DNA of 64,000 nt from Chitinimonas koreensis (GTDB lineage: Bacteria > Pseudomonadota > Gammaproteobacteria > Burkholderiales > Chitinimonadaceae). Shown one piece after another: positions 32,563 to 45,250 of this stretch. The stretch is taken from positions 4,861,001-4,925,000 of the forward strand of contig NZ_CP060704.1 of assembly GCF_014353015.1 (NCBI RefSeq), written 5' to 3'. The notes under the pieces are model-generated. The model made no database searches. It saw only the letters and a list, made by a program, of their open reading frames with translations, and was not told where the DNA came from. Position 1 is the first letter of the stretch; the number at the start of each line of letters is the position of its first letter. The translations under genes and the position numbers were made by a program.

Positions 32563-35500
32563 TCAGATCCAGAAGAAGTCGTTGTCGTCGAGGTTGGCGA
32601 TGCTGACCCCCGGCAGGGTGATCAGGATGTCGGCCGTACCGTCGCCGTTGGTGTCGATCGACAGCACCTTGGTCGTATCGTTGAAGTTGGCTTGCGAATG
32701 ACCGGTATTGGTCAGCGCCGCCGATCCGACGAAGGTGAAGTTGCCGCCCGTCAACAGGCCCGACATGAACAGCGTGTCGCTCGACGCGTTGAAGTTGGTG
32801 ATGGTGTCGCCGCCCTCGTTGGTGGCCGCGTAGACGAAGCGGTCGTTGGCCGTGGTGCTGCCGGTGAGCACGTCCGCCCCTGGCCGCCCTTGATCCAGGC
32901 GCCGCTGGTGCCCGACACCGTGATGGTGTCGACGCCGGCGGTGCCGACCACCGATTCGACGCTGCTGATCGTGAGCGAGCCGCTGGTCAGCATGGTCACC
33001 GTGTCGAGGCCGGCCGAACCGACCACCGACTCGACCTGCGAGATCGCCACGCCGGAGCCGGTCAGCAGGGTCACCGTATCGACGCCGGTCGAACCGACCA
33101 CCGACTCGACCAGGGTGATCCGCAGGCTGCTCGCGCCGAACAGCGAGATCGTGTCGGTACCGGCGGTGCCGACCACCGACTCGACGCCGCTGAGCGCCAC
33201 GCTGGCCGCGGTCAGCAGGGTCACCGTGTCGGTGCCGGCGCTGCCGAGCACCGATTCGACCAGCGTGACCGCGATGCTGCCCGCGGTCAGCAGCGTGATC
33301 GTATCGACACCGGCGGTGCCGATCACCGAGTCGATCAGGCTCACACCGAGGCTGCCGGCCGTCAGCAAGGTCACCGTATCGATGCCGGCCGTACCGAACA
33401 CGTGCTCGACCAGACTCACCCGCAGGGCGCCGGCCGTCAGCAAGGTCACCGTATCGGTGCCCGCGCTGCCGACCACGCTGTCGACCAGGCTCACCCGCAG
33501 GGCGCCGGCCGTCAGCAGCGTCACCGTATCGACGCCGGCCGTACCGACCAGGCTATCGATCGTCGACACCGTCACCGCGGCCGCCGTCAGCAGCGTCACC
33601 GTGTCGACGCCGGCGGTACCGATCACCGACTCGACCAGGGTCATGCGCAGGCTGCCGGCCGTCAGCAGCGTCACCGTATCGGTGCCCGCCGTGCCGACCA
33701 CGCTGTCGACGTTGGACAGCGCCACGCTGGCCGCCGTCAGCAAGGTCACCGTGTCGGTGCCGGAGGTACCGATCACCGATTCGACCAGGGTCACCGTCAC
33801 CGCAGCCGCCGTCAGCAGGGTCACCGTATCGGTGCCCGCGCTGCCGACCACGCTGTCGATCAGGCTGGCGCGCACGCTGCTCGCCGTCAGCAAGGTCACC
33901 GTGTCCACGCCCGCCGTGCCGACCACGCTGTCGACCAGCGAAACCGCCACTGCCCCTGCCGTCAGCAAGGTCACCGTATCGGTACCGGCGCTGCCCACCA
34001 CGCTGTCGACCAGGCTCGTCCGCAGACTGCCTGCGGTCAGCAAGGTCACCGTGTCCACGCCCGCCGTACCGACCACGCTGTCGATATTCGACAGCGCCAC
34101 CGCGCCCGCCGTCAGCAGCGTCACCGTATCGACGCCGGCGCTGCCGACCACCGATTCGACCAAGGTCACGCGCAGGCTGCCGGCCGTCAGCAGCGTCACC
34201 GTATCGGTGCCCGCCGTGCCGACCAGGCTGTCGACCGCCGAGACCGCGACGCTCGCCGCCGTCAGCAGCGTCACCGTATCGGTGCCGCTGGTGCCGACCA
34301 CCGATTCGACCAGGGTCACCGTCACCGCGCCGGCCGTCAGCAGGGTCACCGTATCGGTGCCGGCGCTGCCGACCACGCTGTCGACCAGGCTCACCCGCAG
34401 GCTGCCCGCGGTCAGCAAGGTCACCGTATCGACGCCTGCCGTACCGACCACGCTGTCGACGTTGGACATCGCGACGGAACCTGCCGTCAGCAAGGTCACC
34501 GTATCGACGCCGGTGGTGCCGACCACGCTGTCGACCAGGCTCACCCGCAGACTGCCCGCCGTCAGCAAGGTCACCGTATCCACACCGGCCGTACCGACCA
34601 CGCTGTCGACATTCGACAGCGCCACCGCGCCCGCCGTCAGCAGCGTCACCGTATCGACGCCAGACGTACCGACCACCGACTCGACCAGCGTCACGCGCAC
34701 GCTGCCCGCCGTCAGCAGGGTGATGGTATCGGTGCCAGCCGTGCCGACCACGCTGTCGACCAGGCTGATGCGCAGGCTGCCGGCAGTCAGCAGGGTCACC
34801 GTATCGGTGCCCGCCGTGCCGATCACGTTGTCGACCAGCGACACCGTCACCGCACCCGCGGTCAGCAGGGTCACGGTATCGGTGCCGGCGCTGCCGACCA
34901 CGCTGTCGACCACGCTGACCGCCACGCTGCCGGCCGTCAGCAAGGTCACCGTATCCACGCCGGCCGTACCGACCACGCTGTCGACGGTGGAGATCGCCAC
35001 CGCCGCAGCCGTCAGCAAGGTCACCGTATCGACGCCGGCGGTACCGACCACCGATTCGACCAGGGTCACGCGCACGCTGCCCGCCGTCAGCAAGGTCACC
35101 GTATCGGTGCCCGCCGTACCGACCACGCTATCCACATTAGAAACGGCCACCGCGGCCGCGGTCAGCAGCGTCACCGTATCGGTGCCGCTGGTACCGACCA
35201 CCGATTCGACCAGGGTCACCGTCACCGCGCCGGCGGTCAGCAGGGTCACCGTATCGGTACCCGCGCTGCCGACCACGCTGTCGATCAGGCTCACCCGCAG
35301 GCTGCCCGCCGTCAGCAGCGTCACCGTATCCACGCCGGCCGTACCGACCAGGCTGTCGATGTTCGACACCGCCACCGCGCCCGCCGTCAGCAGCGTCACG
35401 GTATCGACGCCGGTGGTACCGACCACGCTGTCGACCAGGCTGATGCGCAGGCTGCCTGCAGTCAGCAAGGTCACCGTATCGACGCCGGCCGTACCGACCA

Positions 35501-38500
35501 GGCTGTCGACGTTCGAGACCGCCACGCTGCCCGCTGTCAGCAGCGTCACCGTATCGACGCCGGCGGTTCCGACCACCGACTCGACCAGGGTCACCCGCAC
35601 GCTGCCCGCCGTCAGCAGCGTGATGGTGTCGGTACCGGCGGTACCGACCACGCTGTCGACGTTGGAGACCGCCACGCTACCGGCCGTCAGCATGGTCACC
35701 GTATCCACGCCCGTGGTGCCGACCACCGATTCGACCAGGCTCACCGTGATGGCGCCGGCCGTCAGCAGCGTCACCGTATCCACGCCGGCACTGCCGACCA
35801 CGCTGTCGACCAGGCTCACCCGCAGGCTGCCCGCCGTCAGTAAGGTCACCGTATCGACGCCGGCCGTACCGACCACGCTGTCGACATTCGACAGCGCCAC
35901 CGCGCCCGCCGTCAGCAGCGTCACCGTATCGACGCCCGTCGTGCCGACCACCGACTCGACCAGGCTGGTCGCGATGCTGCCCGCGGTCAGCAGGGTCACC
36001 GTGTCGGCGCCGGCCGTACCGATCACGCGGTCGACGGCCGAGACCGCCACGCTGGCCGCGGTCAGCAAGGTCACCGTATCGGTACCCGAGGTACCGACCA
36101 CCGACTCGACCAGGGTCACCGTCACGCTGCCAGCCGTCAGTAGCGTCACCGTATCGGTACCGGCACTGCCGACCACGCTGTCGATCAGGCTCACCCGCAG
36201 GCTGCCCGCCGTCAGCAGCGTCACCGTATCGACGCCGGCCGTACCGACCAGGCTGTCGATGTTCGACACCGCCACGCTGCCCGCGGTCAGCAGCGTCACG
36301 GTATCGACGCCGGTGGTGCCGACCACGCTGTCGACCAGGCTGATGCGCAGGCTGCCCGCAGTCAGCAAGGTCACCGTATCGACGCCGGCCGTACCGACCA
36401 CGCTGTCGACGTTCGAAACCGTCACCGCGGCCGCCGTCAGCAGCGTCACCGTATCGACGCCGCTGGTACCGACCACCGACTCGACCAGCGTCACGCGCAC
36501 GCTGCCTGCAGTCAGCAGCGTCACCGTATCGGTGCCCGCCGTGCCGACCACGCTATCCACATTCGAAATCGCCACGCTGGTGGCCGTGAGCAGCGTCACC
36601 GTATCGGTACCCGAGGTACCGACCACCGATTCGACCAGGGTCACCGTCACGCTGCCGGCGGTCAGCAGCGTCACCGTATCGGTGCCGGCGCTGCCGACCA
36701 CGCTGTCGACCAAGCTGACGCGCAGGCTACCCGCCGTCAGCAGGGTCACCGTATCCACACCGGCCGTACCGACCACGCTGTCGACGTTCGACAGTGCCAC
36801 CGCACCGGCGGTCAGCAGCGTCACCGTGTCGACGCCGGTGGTACCGACCACCGACTCGACCAGGCTGGTCGCGATGCTGCCGGCCGTCAGCAGCGTCACC
36901 GTGTCGGTACCTGCCGTGCCGACCACGCGGTCGACGGCCGAGACCGCCACGCTGGCCGCGGTCAGCAGCGTCACCGTGTCGGTACCCGAGGTACCGACCA
37001 CCGACTCGACCAAGGTCACCGTCACGCTACCTGCAGTCAGCAGCGTCACCGTATCGGTACCTGCCGTGCCGACCACGCTGTCGACCAGGCTGACGCGCAG
37101 GCTACCCGCCGTCAGCAGCGTCACCGTATCCACGCCGGCCGTACCGACCACGCTGTCGACGTTCGACAGCGTCACCGCGCCGGCTGTCAGCAGCGTCACC
37201 GTGTCGGTACCCGCCGTACCGACCACGCTGTCGACCACGCTCACCGCGATGCCGGCCGCCGTCAGCAGCGTCACTGTATCCACGCCGGCCGTACCGACCA
37301 GGCTGTCGACCAGCGAGACCGCCACCGCGCCCGCCGTCAGCAGCGTCACCGTATCGACGCCAGACGTACCGACCACCGACTCGACCAAGGTCACGCGCAC
37401 GCTGCCCGCCGTCAGCAGGGTGATGGTATCGGTGCCAGCCGTGCCGACCACGCTGTCGACCAGGCTGACGCGCAAGCTACCTGCCGTCAGCAGCGTCACC
37501 GTATCGGTACCCGAGGTACCGACCACCGATTCGACCAGCGTCACCGTCACCGCGCCGGCGGTCAGCAGCGTCACCGTATCGGTGCCGGCACTGCCGACCA
37601 CGCTGTCGACCAGGCTCACCCGCAGGCTGCCTGCGGTCAGCAAGGTCACCGTATCGACGCCGGCCGTACCGACCAGGCTGTCGATGTTCGACACTGCCAC
37701 CGCGCCCGCGGTCAGCAGCGTCACAGTATCGACACCGGTGGTGCCGACCACCGAGTCGACCAGGCTGACGCGCAGGCTGCCCGCCGTCAGCAGGGTGATG
37801 GTGTCCACACCCGCGGTGCCGACCACGCTGTCGACGTTCGAAACCGTCACCGCGGCCGCCGTCAGCAGCGTCACCGTATCGACGCCGCTGGTACCGACCA
37901 CCGACTCGACCAGCGTCACCCGAAGGCTGCCCGCCGTCAGCAGCGTGATGGTGTCGGTACCAGCGGTACCGACCACGCTATCCACATTCGAAACGGCCAC
38001 GCTGCCGGCGGTCAGCAGCGTCACCGTATCGGTGCCGGCATTGCCGACCACCGATTCCACCAGGCTCACCGTGATGGCGCCGGCCGTCAGCAGCGTCACC
38101 GTATCCACGCCGGCGCTGCCGACCACGCTGTCGACCAGGCTCACCCGCAGGCTGCCCGCCGTCAGCAAGGTCACCGTATCGACGCCGGCCGTACCGACCA
38201 CGCTGTCGACATTCGACAGCGCCACCGCGCCCGCCGTCAGCAGCGTCACCGTATCGACGCCCGTCGTGCCGACCACCGACTCGACCAGGCTGGTCGCGAT
38301 GCTGCCCGCGGTCAGCAGGGTCACCGTGTCGGCGCCGGCCGTACCGATCACGCGGTCGACGGCCGAGACCGCCACGCTGGCCGCGGTCAGCAAGGTCACC
38401 GTATCGGTACCCGAGGTACCGACCACCGACTCGACCAGGGTCACCGTCACGCTGCCAGCCGTCAGTAGCGTCACCGTATCGGTACCGGCACTGCCGACCA

Positions 38501-41500
38501 CGCTGTCGATCAGGCTCACCCGCAGGCTGCCCGCCGTCAGCAGCGTCACCGTATCGACGCCGGCCGTACCGACCAGGCTGTCGATGTTCGACACCGCCAC
38601 CGCGCCCGCGGTCAGCAGCGTCACCGTGTCGTTGCCGGCCGTACCGACGATCGACTCGACCAGGCTCAGCGCCACGCTGCCCGCGGTCAGCATCGTCACC
38701 GTGTCGACGCCGGCCGTACCGACCACGCTGTCGACGTTCGAAACCGTCACCGCGGCCGCCGTCAGCAGCGTCACCGTATCGACGCCGCTGGTACCGACCA
38801 CCGACTCGACCAGCGTCACGCGCACGCTGCCTGCAGTCAGCAGCGTCACCGTATCGGTGCCCGCCGTGCCGACCACGCTATCCACATTCGAAATCGCCAC
38901 GCTGGCGGCCGTGAGCAGCGTCACCGTATCGGTACCGGACGTACCGACCACCGACTCGACCAAGGTCACCGCCACGCTGCCTGCGGTCAGCAGCGTCACC
39001 GTATCCACGCCGGCACTGCCAACCACGCTGTCGACCAGGCTGACGCGCAGGCTACCCGCCGTCAGCAGGGTCACCGTATCCACACCGGCCGTACCGACCA
39101 CGCTGTCGACGTTCGACAGCGCCACCGCACCGGCGGTCAGCAGCGTCACCGTGTCGACGCCGGTGGTACCGACCACCGACTCGACCAGGCTGGTCGCGAT
39201 GCTGCCGGCCGTCAGCAGCGTCACCGTGTCGGTACCTGCCGTGCCGACCACGCGGTCGACGGCCGAGACCGCCACGCTGGCCGCGGTCAGCAAGGTCACC
39301 GTATCGGTACCCGAGGTACCGACCACCGACTCGACCAGGGTCACCGTCACGCTGCCTGCAGTCAGCAGCGTCACCGTATCGGTACCTGCCGTGCCGACCA
39401 CGCTGTCGATCAGGCTGACGCGCAAGCTACCCGCCGTCAGCAGCGTCACCGTATCCACGCCGGCCGTACCGACCACACTGTCGACGTTCGACAGCGTCAC
39501 CGCGCCCGCCGTCAGCAGCGTCACCGTGTCGGTACCCGCCGTACCGACCACGCTGTCGACCACGCTCACCGCGATGCCGGCCGCCGTCAGCAGCGTCACC
39601 GTATCCACGCCGGCCGTACCGACCAGGCTGTCGACCAGCGAGACCGCCACCGCGCCCGCCGTCAGCAGCGTCACCGTATCGACGCCAGACGTACCGACCA
39701 CCGACTCGACCAAGGTCACGCGCACGCTGCCCGCCGTCAGCAGGGTGATGGTATCGGTGCCAGCCGTGCCGACCACGCTGTCGACCAGGCTGACGCGCAA
39801 GCTACCTGCCGTCAGCAGCGTCACCGTATCGGTACCCGAGGTACCGACCACCGATTCGACCAGCGTCACCGTCACCGCTCCGGCGGTCAGCAGCGTCACC
39901 GTATCGGTGCCGGCACTGCCGACCACGCTGTCGACCAGGCTCACCCGCAGGCTGCCGGCGGTCAGCAAGGTCACCGTATCGACGCCGGCCGTACCGACCA
40001 GGCTGTCGATGTTCGATACCGCCACCGCGCCCGCGGTCAGCAGCGTCACCGTGTCGACGCCAGTGGTGCCGACCACGCTGTCGACCAGGCTGATGCGCAG
40101 ACTGCCCGCCGTCAGCAGGGTGATGGTGTCCACACCCGCGGTGCCGACCACGCTGTCGACGTTGGACATGGCGACGGCACCCGCCGTCAGCAGGGTCACC
40201 GTATCGACACCCGAGGTGCCGACCACCGACTCGACCAGCGTCACCCGAACGCTGCCCGCGGTCAGCAGCGTGATGGTGTCGGTACCGGCGGTACCGACCA
40301 CGCTATCCACATTCGAAATCGCCACGCTGGCGGCCGTGAGCAGCGTCACCGTATCGGTACCCGAGGTACCGACCACCGATTCGACCAGGGTCACCGTCAC
40401 CGCGCCGGCGGTCAGCAGCGTCACCGTATCGGTGCCGGCGCTGCCGACCACGCTGTCGACCAGGCTGACGCGCAGGCTACCCGCGGTCAGCAAGGTCACC
40501 GTATCCACACCGGCCGTACCGACCACGCTGTCGACATTCGACAGCGCCACCGCGCCCGCCGTCAGCAGCGTCACCGTATCGACGCCCGTCGTGCCGACCA
40601 CCGACTCGACCAGGCTGGTCGCGATGCTGCCCGCGGTCAGCAGGGTCACCGTGTCGGCGCCGGCCGTACCGATCACGCGGTCGACGGCCGAGACCGCCAC
40701 GCTGGCCGCGGTCAGCAAGGTCACCGTATCGGTACCCGAGGTACCGACCACCGACTCGACCAGCGTCACCGTCACGCTGCCAGCCGTCAGTAGCGTCACC
40801 GTATCGGTACCGGCACTGCCGACCACGCTGTCGATCAGGCTCACCCGCAGGCTGCCCGCCGTCAGCAGCGTCACCGTATCGACGCCGGCCGTACCAACCA
40901 CGCTGTCGACGTTCGACAGCGTCACCGCGCCCGCCGTCAGCAGCGTCACCGTGTCCGTACCCGCCGTACCGACCACGCTGTCGACCAGGCTGATGCGCAG
41001 GCTGCCCGCAGTCAGCAAGGTCACCGTATCGACGCCGGCCGTACCGACCACGCTGTCGACGTTCGAAACCGTCACCGCGGCCGCCGTCAGCAGCGTCACC
41101 GTATCGACGCCGCTGGTACCGACCACCGACTCGACCAGCGTCACGCGCACGCTGCCTGCAGTCAGCAGCGTCACCGTATCGGTGCCCGCCGTGCCGACCA
41201 CGCTATCCACATTCGAAATCGCCACGCTGGTGGCCGTGAGCAGCGTCACCGTATCGGTACCCGAGGTACCGACCACCGATTCGACCAGGGTCACCGTCAC
41301 GCTGCCGGCGGTCAGCAGCGTCACCGTATCGGTGCCGGCGCTGCCGACCACGCTGTCGACCAAGCTGACGCGCAGGCTACCCGCCGTCAGCAGGGTCACC
41401 GTATCCACACCGGCCGTACCGACCACGCTGTCGACGTTCGACAGTGCCACCGCACCGGCGGTCAGCAGCGTCACCGTGTCGACGCCGGTGGTACCGACCA

Positions 41501-44500
41501 CCGACTCGACCAGGCTGGTCGCGATGCTGCCGGCCGTCAGCAGCGTCACCGTGTCGGTACCTGCCGTGCCGACCACGCGGTCGACGGCCGAGACCGCCAC
41601 GCTGGCCGCGGTCAGCAGCGTCACCGTGTCGGTACCCGAGGTACCGACCACCGACTCGACCAAGGTCACCGTCACGCTACCTGCAGTCAGCAGCGTCACC
41701 GTATCGGTACCTGCCGTGCCGACCACGCTGTCGACCAGGCTGACGCGCAGGCTGCCCGCCGTCAGCAGCGTCACCGTATCCACGCCGGCCGTACCAACCA
41801 CGCTGTCGACGTTCGACAGCGTCACCGCGCCCGCCGTCAGCAGCGTCACCGTGTCCGTACCCGCCGTACCGACCACGCTGTCGACCAAGCTCACCCGCAG
41901 ACTGCCCGCCGTCAGCAAGGTCACCGTATCCACACCGGCCGTACCGACCACGCTGTCGACATTCGACAGCGCCACCGCGCCCGCCGTCAGCAGCGTCACC
42001 GTATCGACGCCCGTCGTGCCGACCACCGACTCGACCAGGCTGGTCGCGATGCTGCCGGCCGTCAGCAGCGTCACCGTGTCGGCGCCGGCCGTACCGATCA
42101 CGCGGTCGACGTTCGAGACCACCACGCTGGCCGCGGTCAGCAAGGTCACCGTATCGATGCCGCTGGTACCGACCACCGATTCGACCAAGGTCACCGTCAC
42201 GCTGCCAGCCGTCAGCAGCGTCACCGTATCGGTGCCGGCACTGCCGACCACGCTGTCGACCAGGCTGACGCGCAGGCTACCCGCGGTCAGCAGCGTCACC
42301 GTATCCACGCCGGCCGTACCGACCAGACTGTCGATGTTCGACAGCGCCACCGCGCCCGCGGTCAGCAGCGTCACCGTGTCGACGCCGGTGGTGCCGACCA
42401 CGCTGTCGACCAGGCTGATGCGCAGACTGCCCGCCGTCAGCAGGGTGATGGTGTCCACACCCGCGGTGCCGACCACGCTGTCGACGTTGGACATGGCGAC
42501 GGCACCCGCCGTCAGCAGGGTCACCGTATCGACACCCGAGGTGCCGACCACCGACTCGACCAGCGTCACCCGAACGCTGCCCGCGGTCAGCAGCGTGATG
42601 GTGTCGGTACCGGCGGTACCGACCACGCTATCCACATTCGAAATCGCCACGCTGGCGGCCGTGAGCAGCGTCACCGTATCGACACCCGAGGTGCCGACCA
42701 CCGATTCGGCCAGGCTCACCGTGATCGCGCCCGCCGTCAGCAGCGTCACCGTATCCACGCCGGCGCTGCCGACCACGCTGTCGACCAGGCTGACGCGCAG
42801 GCTGCCCGCCGTCAGCAGGGTCACCGTATCCACACCGGCCGTACCGACCACGCTGTCGACGTTCGACAGCGCCACCGCGCCGGCCGTCAGCAGCGTCACC
42901 GTATCAACGCCGGCGGTACCGACCACCGACTCGACCAGCGTCGTGCGCAGGCTGCCCGCGGTCAGCAGCGTCACCGTGTCGGTGCCGGCCGTACCCACCA
43001 CGCTATCGACATTCGAAACCGTCACTGCGGCCGCCGTCAGCAGCGTCACCGTATCGACGCCGCTGGTACCGACCACCGATTCGACCAAGGTCACCGTCAC
43101 GCTGCCTGCAGTCAGCAGCGTCACCGTATCGGTACCTGCCGTGCCGACCACGCTGTCGACCAGGCTGACGCGCAAGCCACCCGCCGTCAGCAGCGTCACC
43201 GTATCCACGCCGGCCGTACCGACCACGCTGTCGACGTTCGACACCGTCACCGCGCCCGCCGTCAGCAGCGTCACCGTGTCGGTGCCCGTGCTGCCGACCA
43301 CGCTGTTGACCAGGCTCACCCGCAGGCTGCCTGCGGTCAGCATGGTCACCGTGTCGACGCCGGCCGTGCCGACCAGGCTGTCGACCAACGAAACCGCCAC
43401 CGCGCCCGCGGTCAGCAGGGTCACCGTGTCGACGCCGGCGGTACCGACCACCGACTCGACCAGGCTCAAGGCCACGCTGCCGGCCGTCAGCAGGGTCACC
43501 GTATCGGTGCCTGCCGTGCCGACCACGCTGTCAACGGCCGAGGCGGCCAGACTGCCGGCGGTCAGCAGGGTCACCGTGTCGACGCCGGTGGTGCCGGCCA
43601 CCGATTCGACCAGGGTCACCGCCACCGCGCCGGCGGTCAGCAGGGTCACCGTGTCGGTGCCCGCGCTGCCGACCACGCTGTCGACCAGGCTCGCGCGCAG
43701 GCTGCCCGCCGTCAGCAGCGTCACCGTGTCGACGCCGGCGGTGCCGACCACGCTGTCGATATTGGAAAGGACGACCGAACCGGCCGTCAGCAGGGTTACC
43801 GTATCGGTGCCGGTGGTGCCGACCACCGAGTCGACCAGGCTGACGCGCAGGCTGCCCGCGGTCAGCAGAGTGATGGTGTCCACGCCCGCGGTGCCGACCA
43901 CGCTGTCGACGTTGGACATGGCGACAGCACCTGCCGTCAGCAGGGTCACCGTATCGACGCCCGAGGTGCCGACCACCGATTCGACCAGGGTCACCGCCAC
44001 GCTGCCGGCCGACAGGATGGTCACCGTGTCGGTGCCGGCGCTGCCGACCACGCTGTCGACGTTGGACACCGCGACGCCGGCGGCGGTCAGCAGGGTCACC
44101 GTGTCGACGCCGCTGCTGCCGACCACCGATTCGACCAGGCTGGTGGCGATGGCGCCGGCCGTCAGCAAGGTCACCGTGTCGGTGCCCGCGCTGCCGACCA
44201 CGCTGTCGACCAGGCTCACCCGCAGACTGCCCGCCGTCAGCAAGGTCACCGTATCCACGCCGGCCGTACCGACCAGACTGTCGACCAGCGAGACCGCCAC
44301 CGCGCCCGCCGTCAGCAGCGTCACCGTATCGATGCCGGCCGTACCGACCACCGACTCGACCAAGGTCACGCGCACGCTGCCCGCCGTCAGCAAGGTCACC
44401 GTATCGGTGCCGGCCGTGCCGACCACGCTGTCGACGTTCGAGATCGCCACGCTGGCGGCGGTGAGCAGGGTCACCGTATCGACGCCGGTACTGCCGACCA

Positions 44501-44849
44501 CCGATTCGACCAGGCTGACCGTGACGGCGCCGGCCGTCAGCAAGGTCACTGTGTCGGTGCCGGCGCTGCCGACCACGCTCTCGACCAGGCTGATGCGCAG
44601 GCTGCCGGCGGTGAGCAAGGTCACCGTATCGGTGCCGGCGCTGCCGACCAGGCTTTCGATATTGGAAACGACGACCGCGGACGCGGTCATCAAGGTCACC
44701 GTATCGATGCCGGTGGACCCCACCACCGACTCGATCTGGGAGATGCCGATGCTGCCTGCTGCCAGGAAGGTCAGCGTGTCGGTACCTGCGGTACCGATGG
44801 CGGTTTCGGAGGTGACGATCACTCCGTTGACGTTGACGTTTGCAGCCAT
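32563..44849 (-). CDS. Giant 25-residue-repeat exported protein with RTX-like C-terminus (1-nt frameshift)
   Basis: About 4,095 residues if one frameshift is repaired. The ATG at 44847-44849 has AGGGAG 8 nt upstream; no signal peptide follows (MAANVNVNGVIVTSET). Nearly the whole chain is about 158 tandem 25-residue units of type V-D/E-S-V-V-G-T-A-G-V/T-D-T-V-T then L-L-T-A-G-S-x-x-V-S-L. The units contain almost only G, A, V, L, I, S, T, D, E, N, R and M, with no Cys or aromatic residues. The G-T-A-G-x-D-T part resembles an RTX nonapeptide. The C-terminus carries GGQGADVLTG, then TNEGGDTITNFNASSDTLF, DTNGDGTADILITLPGV and a final LDDNDFFWI, as in serralysin-type type I secretion signals. One G is missing at the run 32877-32880, which shifts the frame just before this signal. 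Probably a secreted beta-solenoid surface protein exported by the ABC/HlyD pair at 8520-11535. Confidence 0.85.
32930..44830. repeat. 75-bp tandem array, about 158 units
   Basis: Exactly periodic 75-bp units, each coding one 25-residue repeat of the giant protein. Recognisable blocks in every unit on the plus strand are gtcagca(a/g)(g/c)gtcaccgt, (c/g)cgtaccgacca and (c)gctgtcgac. Units differ at scattered positions but never lose phase, so insertions and deletions have been whole-unit. Confidence 0.97.
35842..41753. repeat. Higher-order repeat: 31 units (2,325 bp) periodicity
   Basis: Long stretches reappear unchanged 2,325 bp (31 x 75) or 4,650 bp (62 x 75) further on. 35842-36273 matches 38167-38598. 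36319-37103 matches 40969-41753. Marker blocks such as gtgtcggcgccggcc occur at 36001, 38326 and 40651. This shows recent duplication of multi-unit blocks inside the gene. Confidence 0.88.
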
Positions 44850-45250
44850 GGCAAAGCTCCCTGCTTCTTATCCGTGTATCCCTGTCATACCGAAGCAGCA
44901 GACGTCGCCGCAGACCGACGGACCACCCCGCGCTTCGAGGTGCGCGATCAGTGGGTCGGAGTACGACGGACGATGTCTTTTAACTAATTGAAACCAGATC
45001 TTATTAGTGTTCTGCAACTTCAGCGAATTAGCGTCTTCTTGTGCATCTGACTCTAGCACATGGTCTTGTTTTCGGCCCCCGGCCGCCGATCTGAAGCACC
45101 GTCCGTCGGCCCGGACCGGACGGCAAAACCAAGCCGCAGACGACCCCGCCCGGCGCAGGCGGCAATAGTAACGGGCAGTTCTTGCCGCCTCGTGACGCCG
45201 CGCCGATCGGCGAAGCCTCCCAAGCAAGACTGATGCCTAAAAACAGGGAG
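44850..45250 (-). promoter_or_regulatory. Presumed leader/promoter region of the giant gene
   Basis: A 400-bp gap without a gene. An AT-rich stretch (about 44977-45060, including ttttaactaattgaaacc and cttattagtgttctgc) lies 130-210 bp before the start codon and is the best place for the promoter. I cannot choose one convincing -35/-10 pair. The rest is unremarkable GC-rich sequence. Confidence 0.35.

Noticed and set aside
32930..44830. Possible CRISPR array
   Set aside because: The units are contiguous, 75 bp, in frame and without unique spacers.
32692..44991. Plus-strand frame of 4,099 codons over the repeat array
   Set aside because: No plausible start or end, no domain, composition dictated by the antisense of the real gene, and the minus-strand frame has ribosome-binding site, export signal and terminator.
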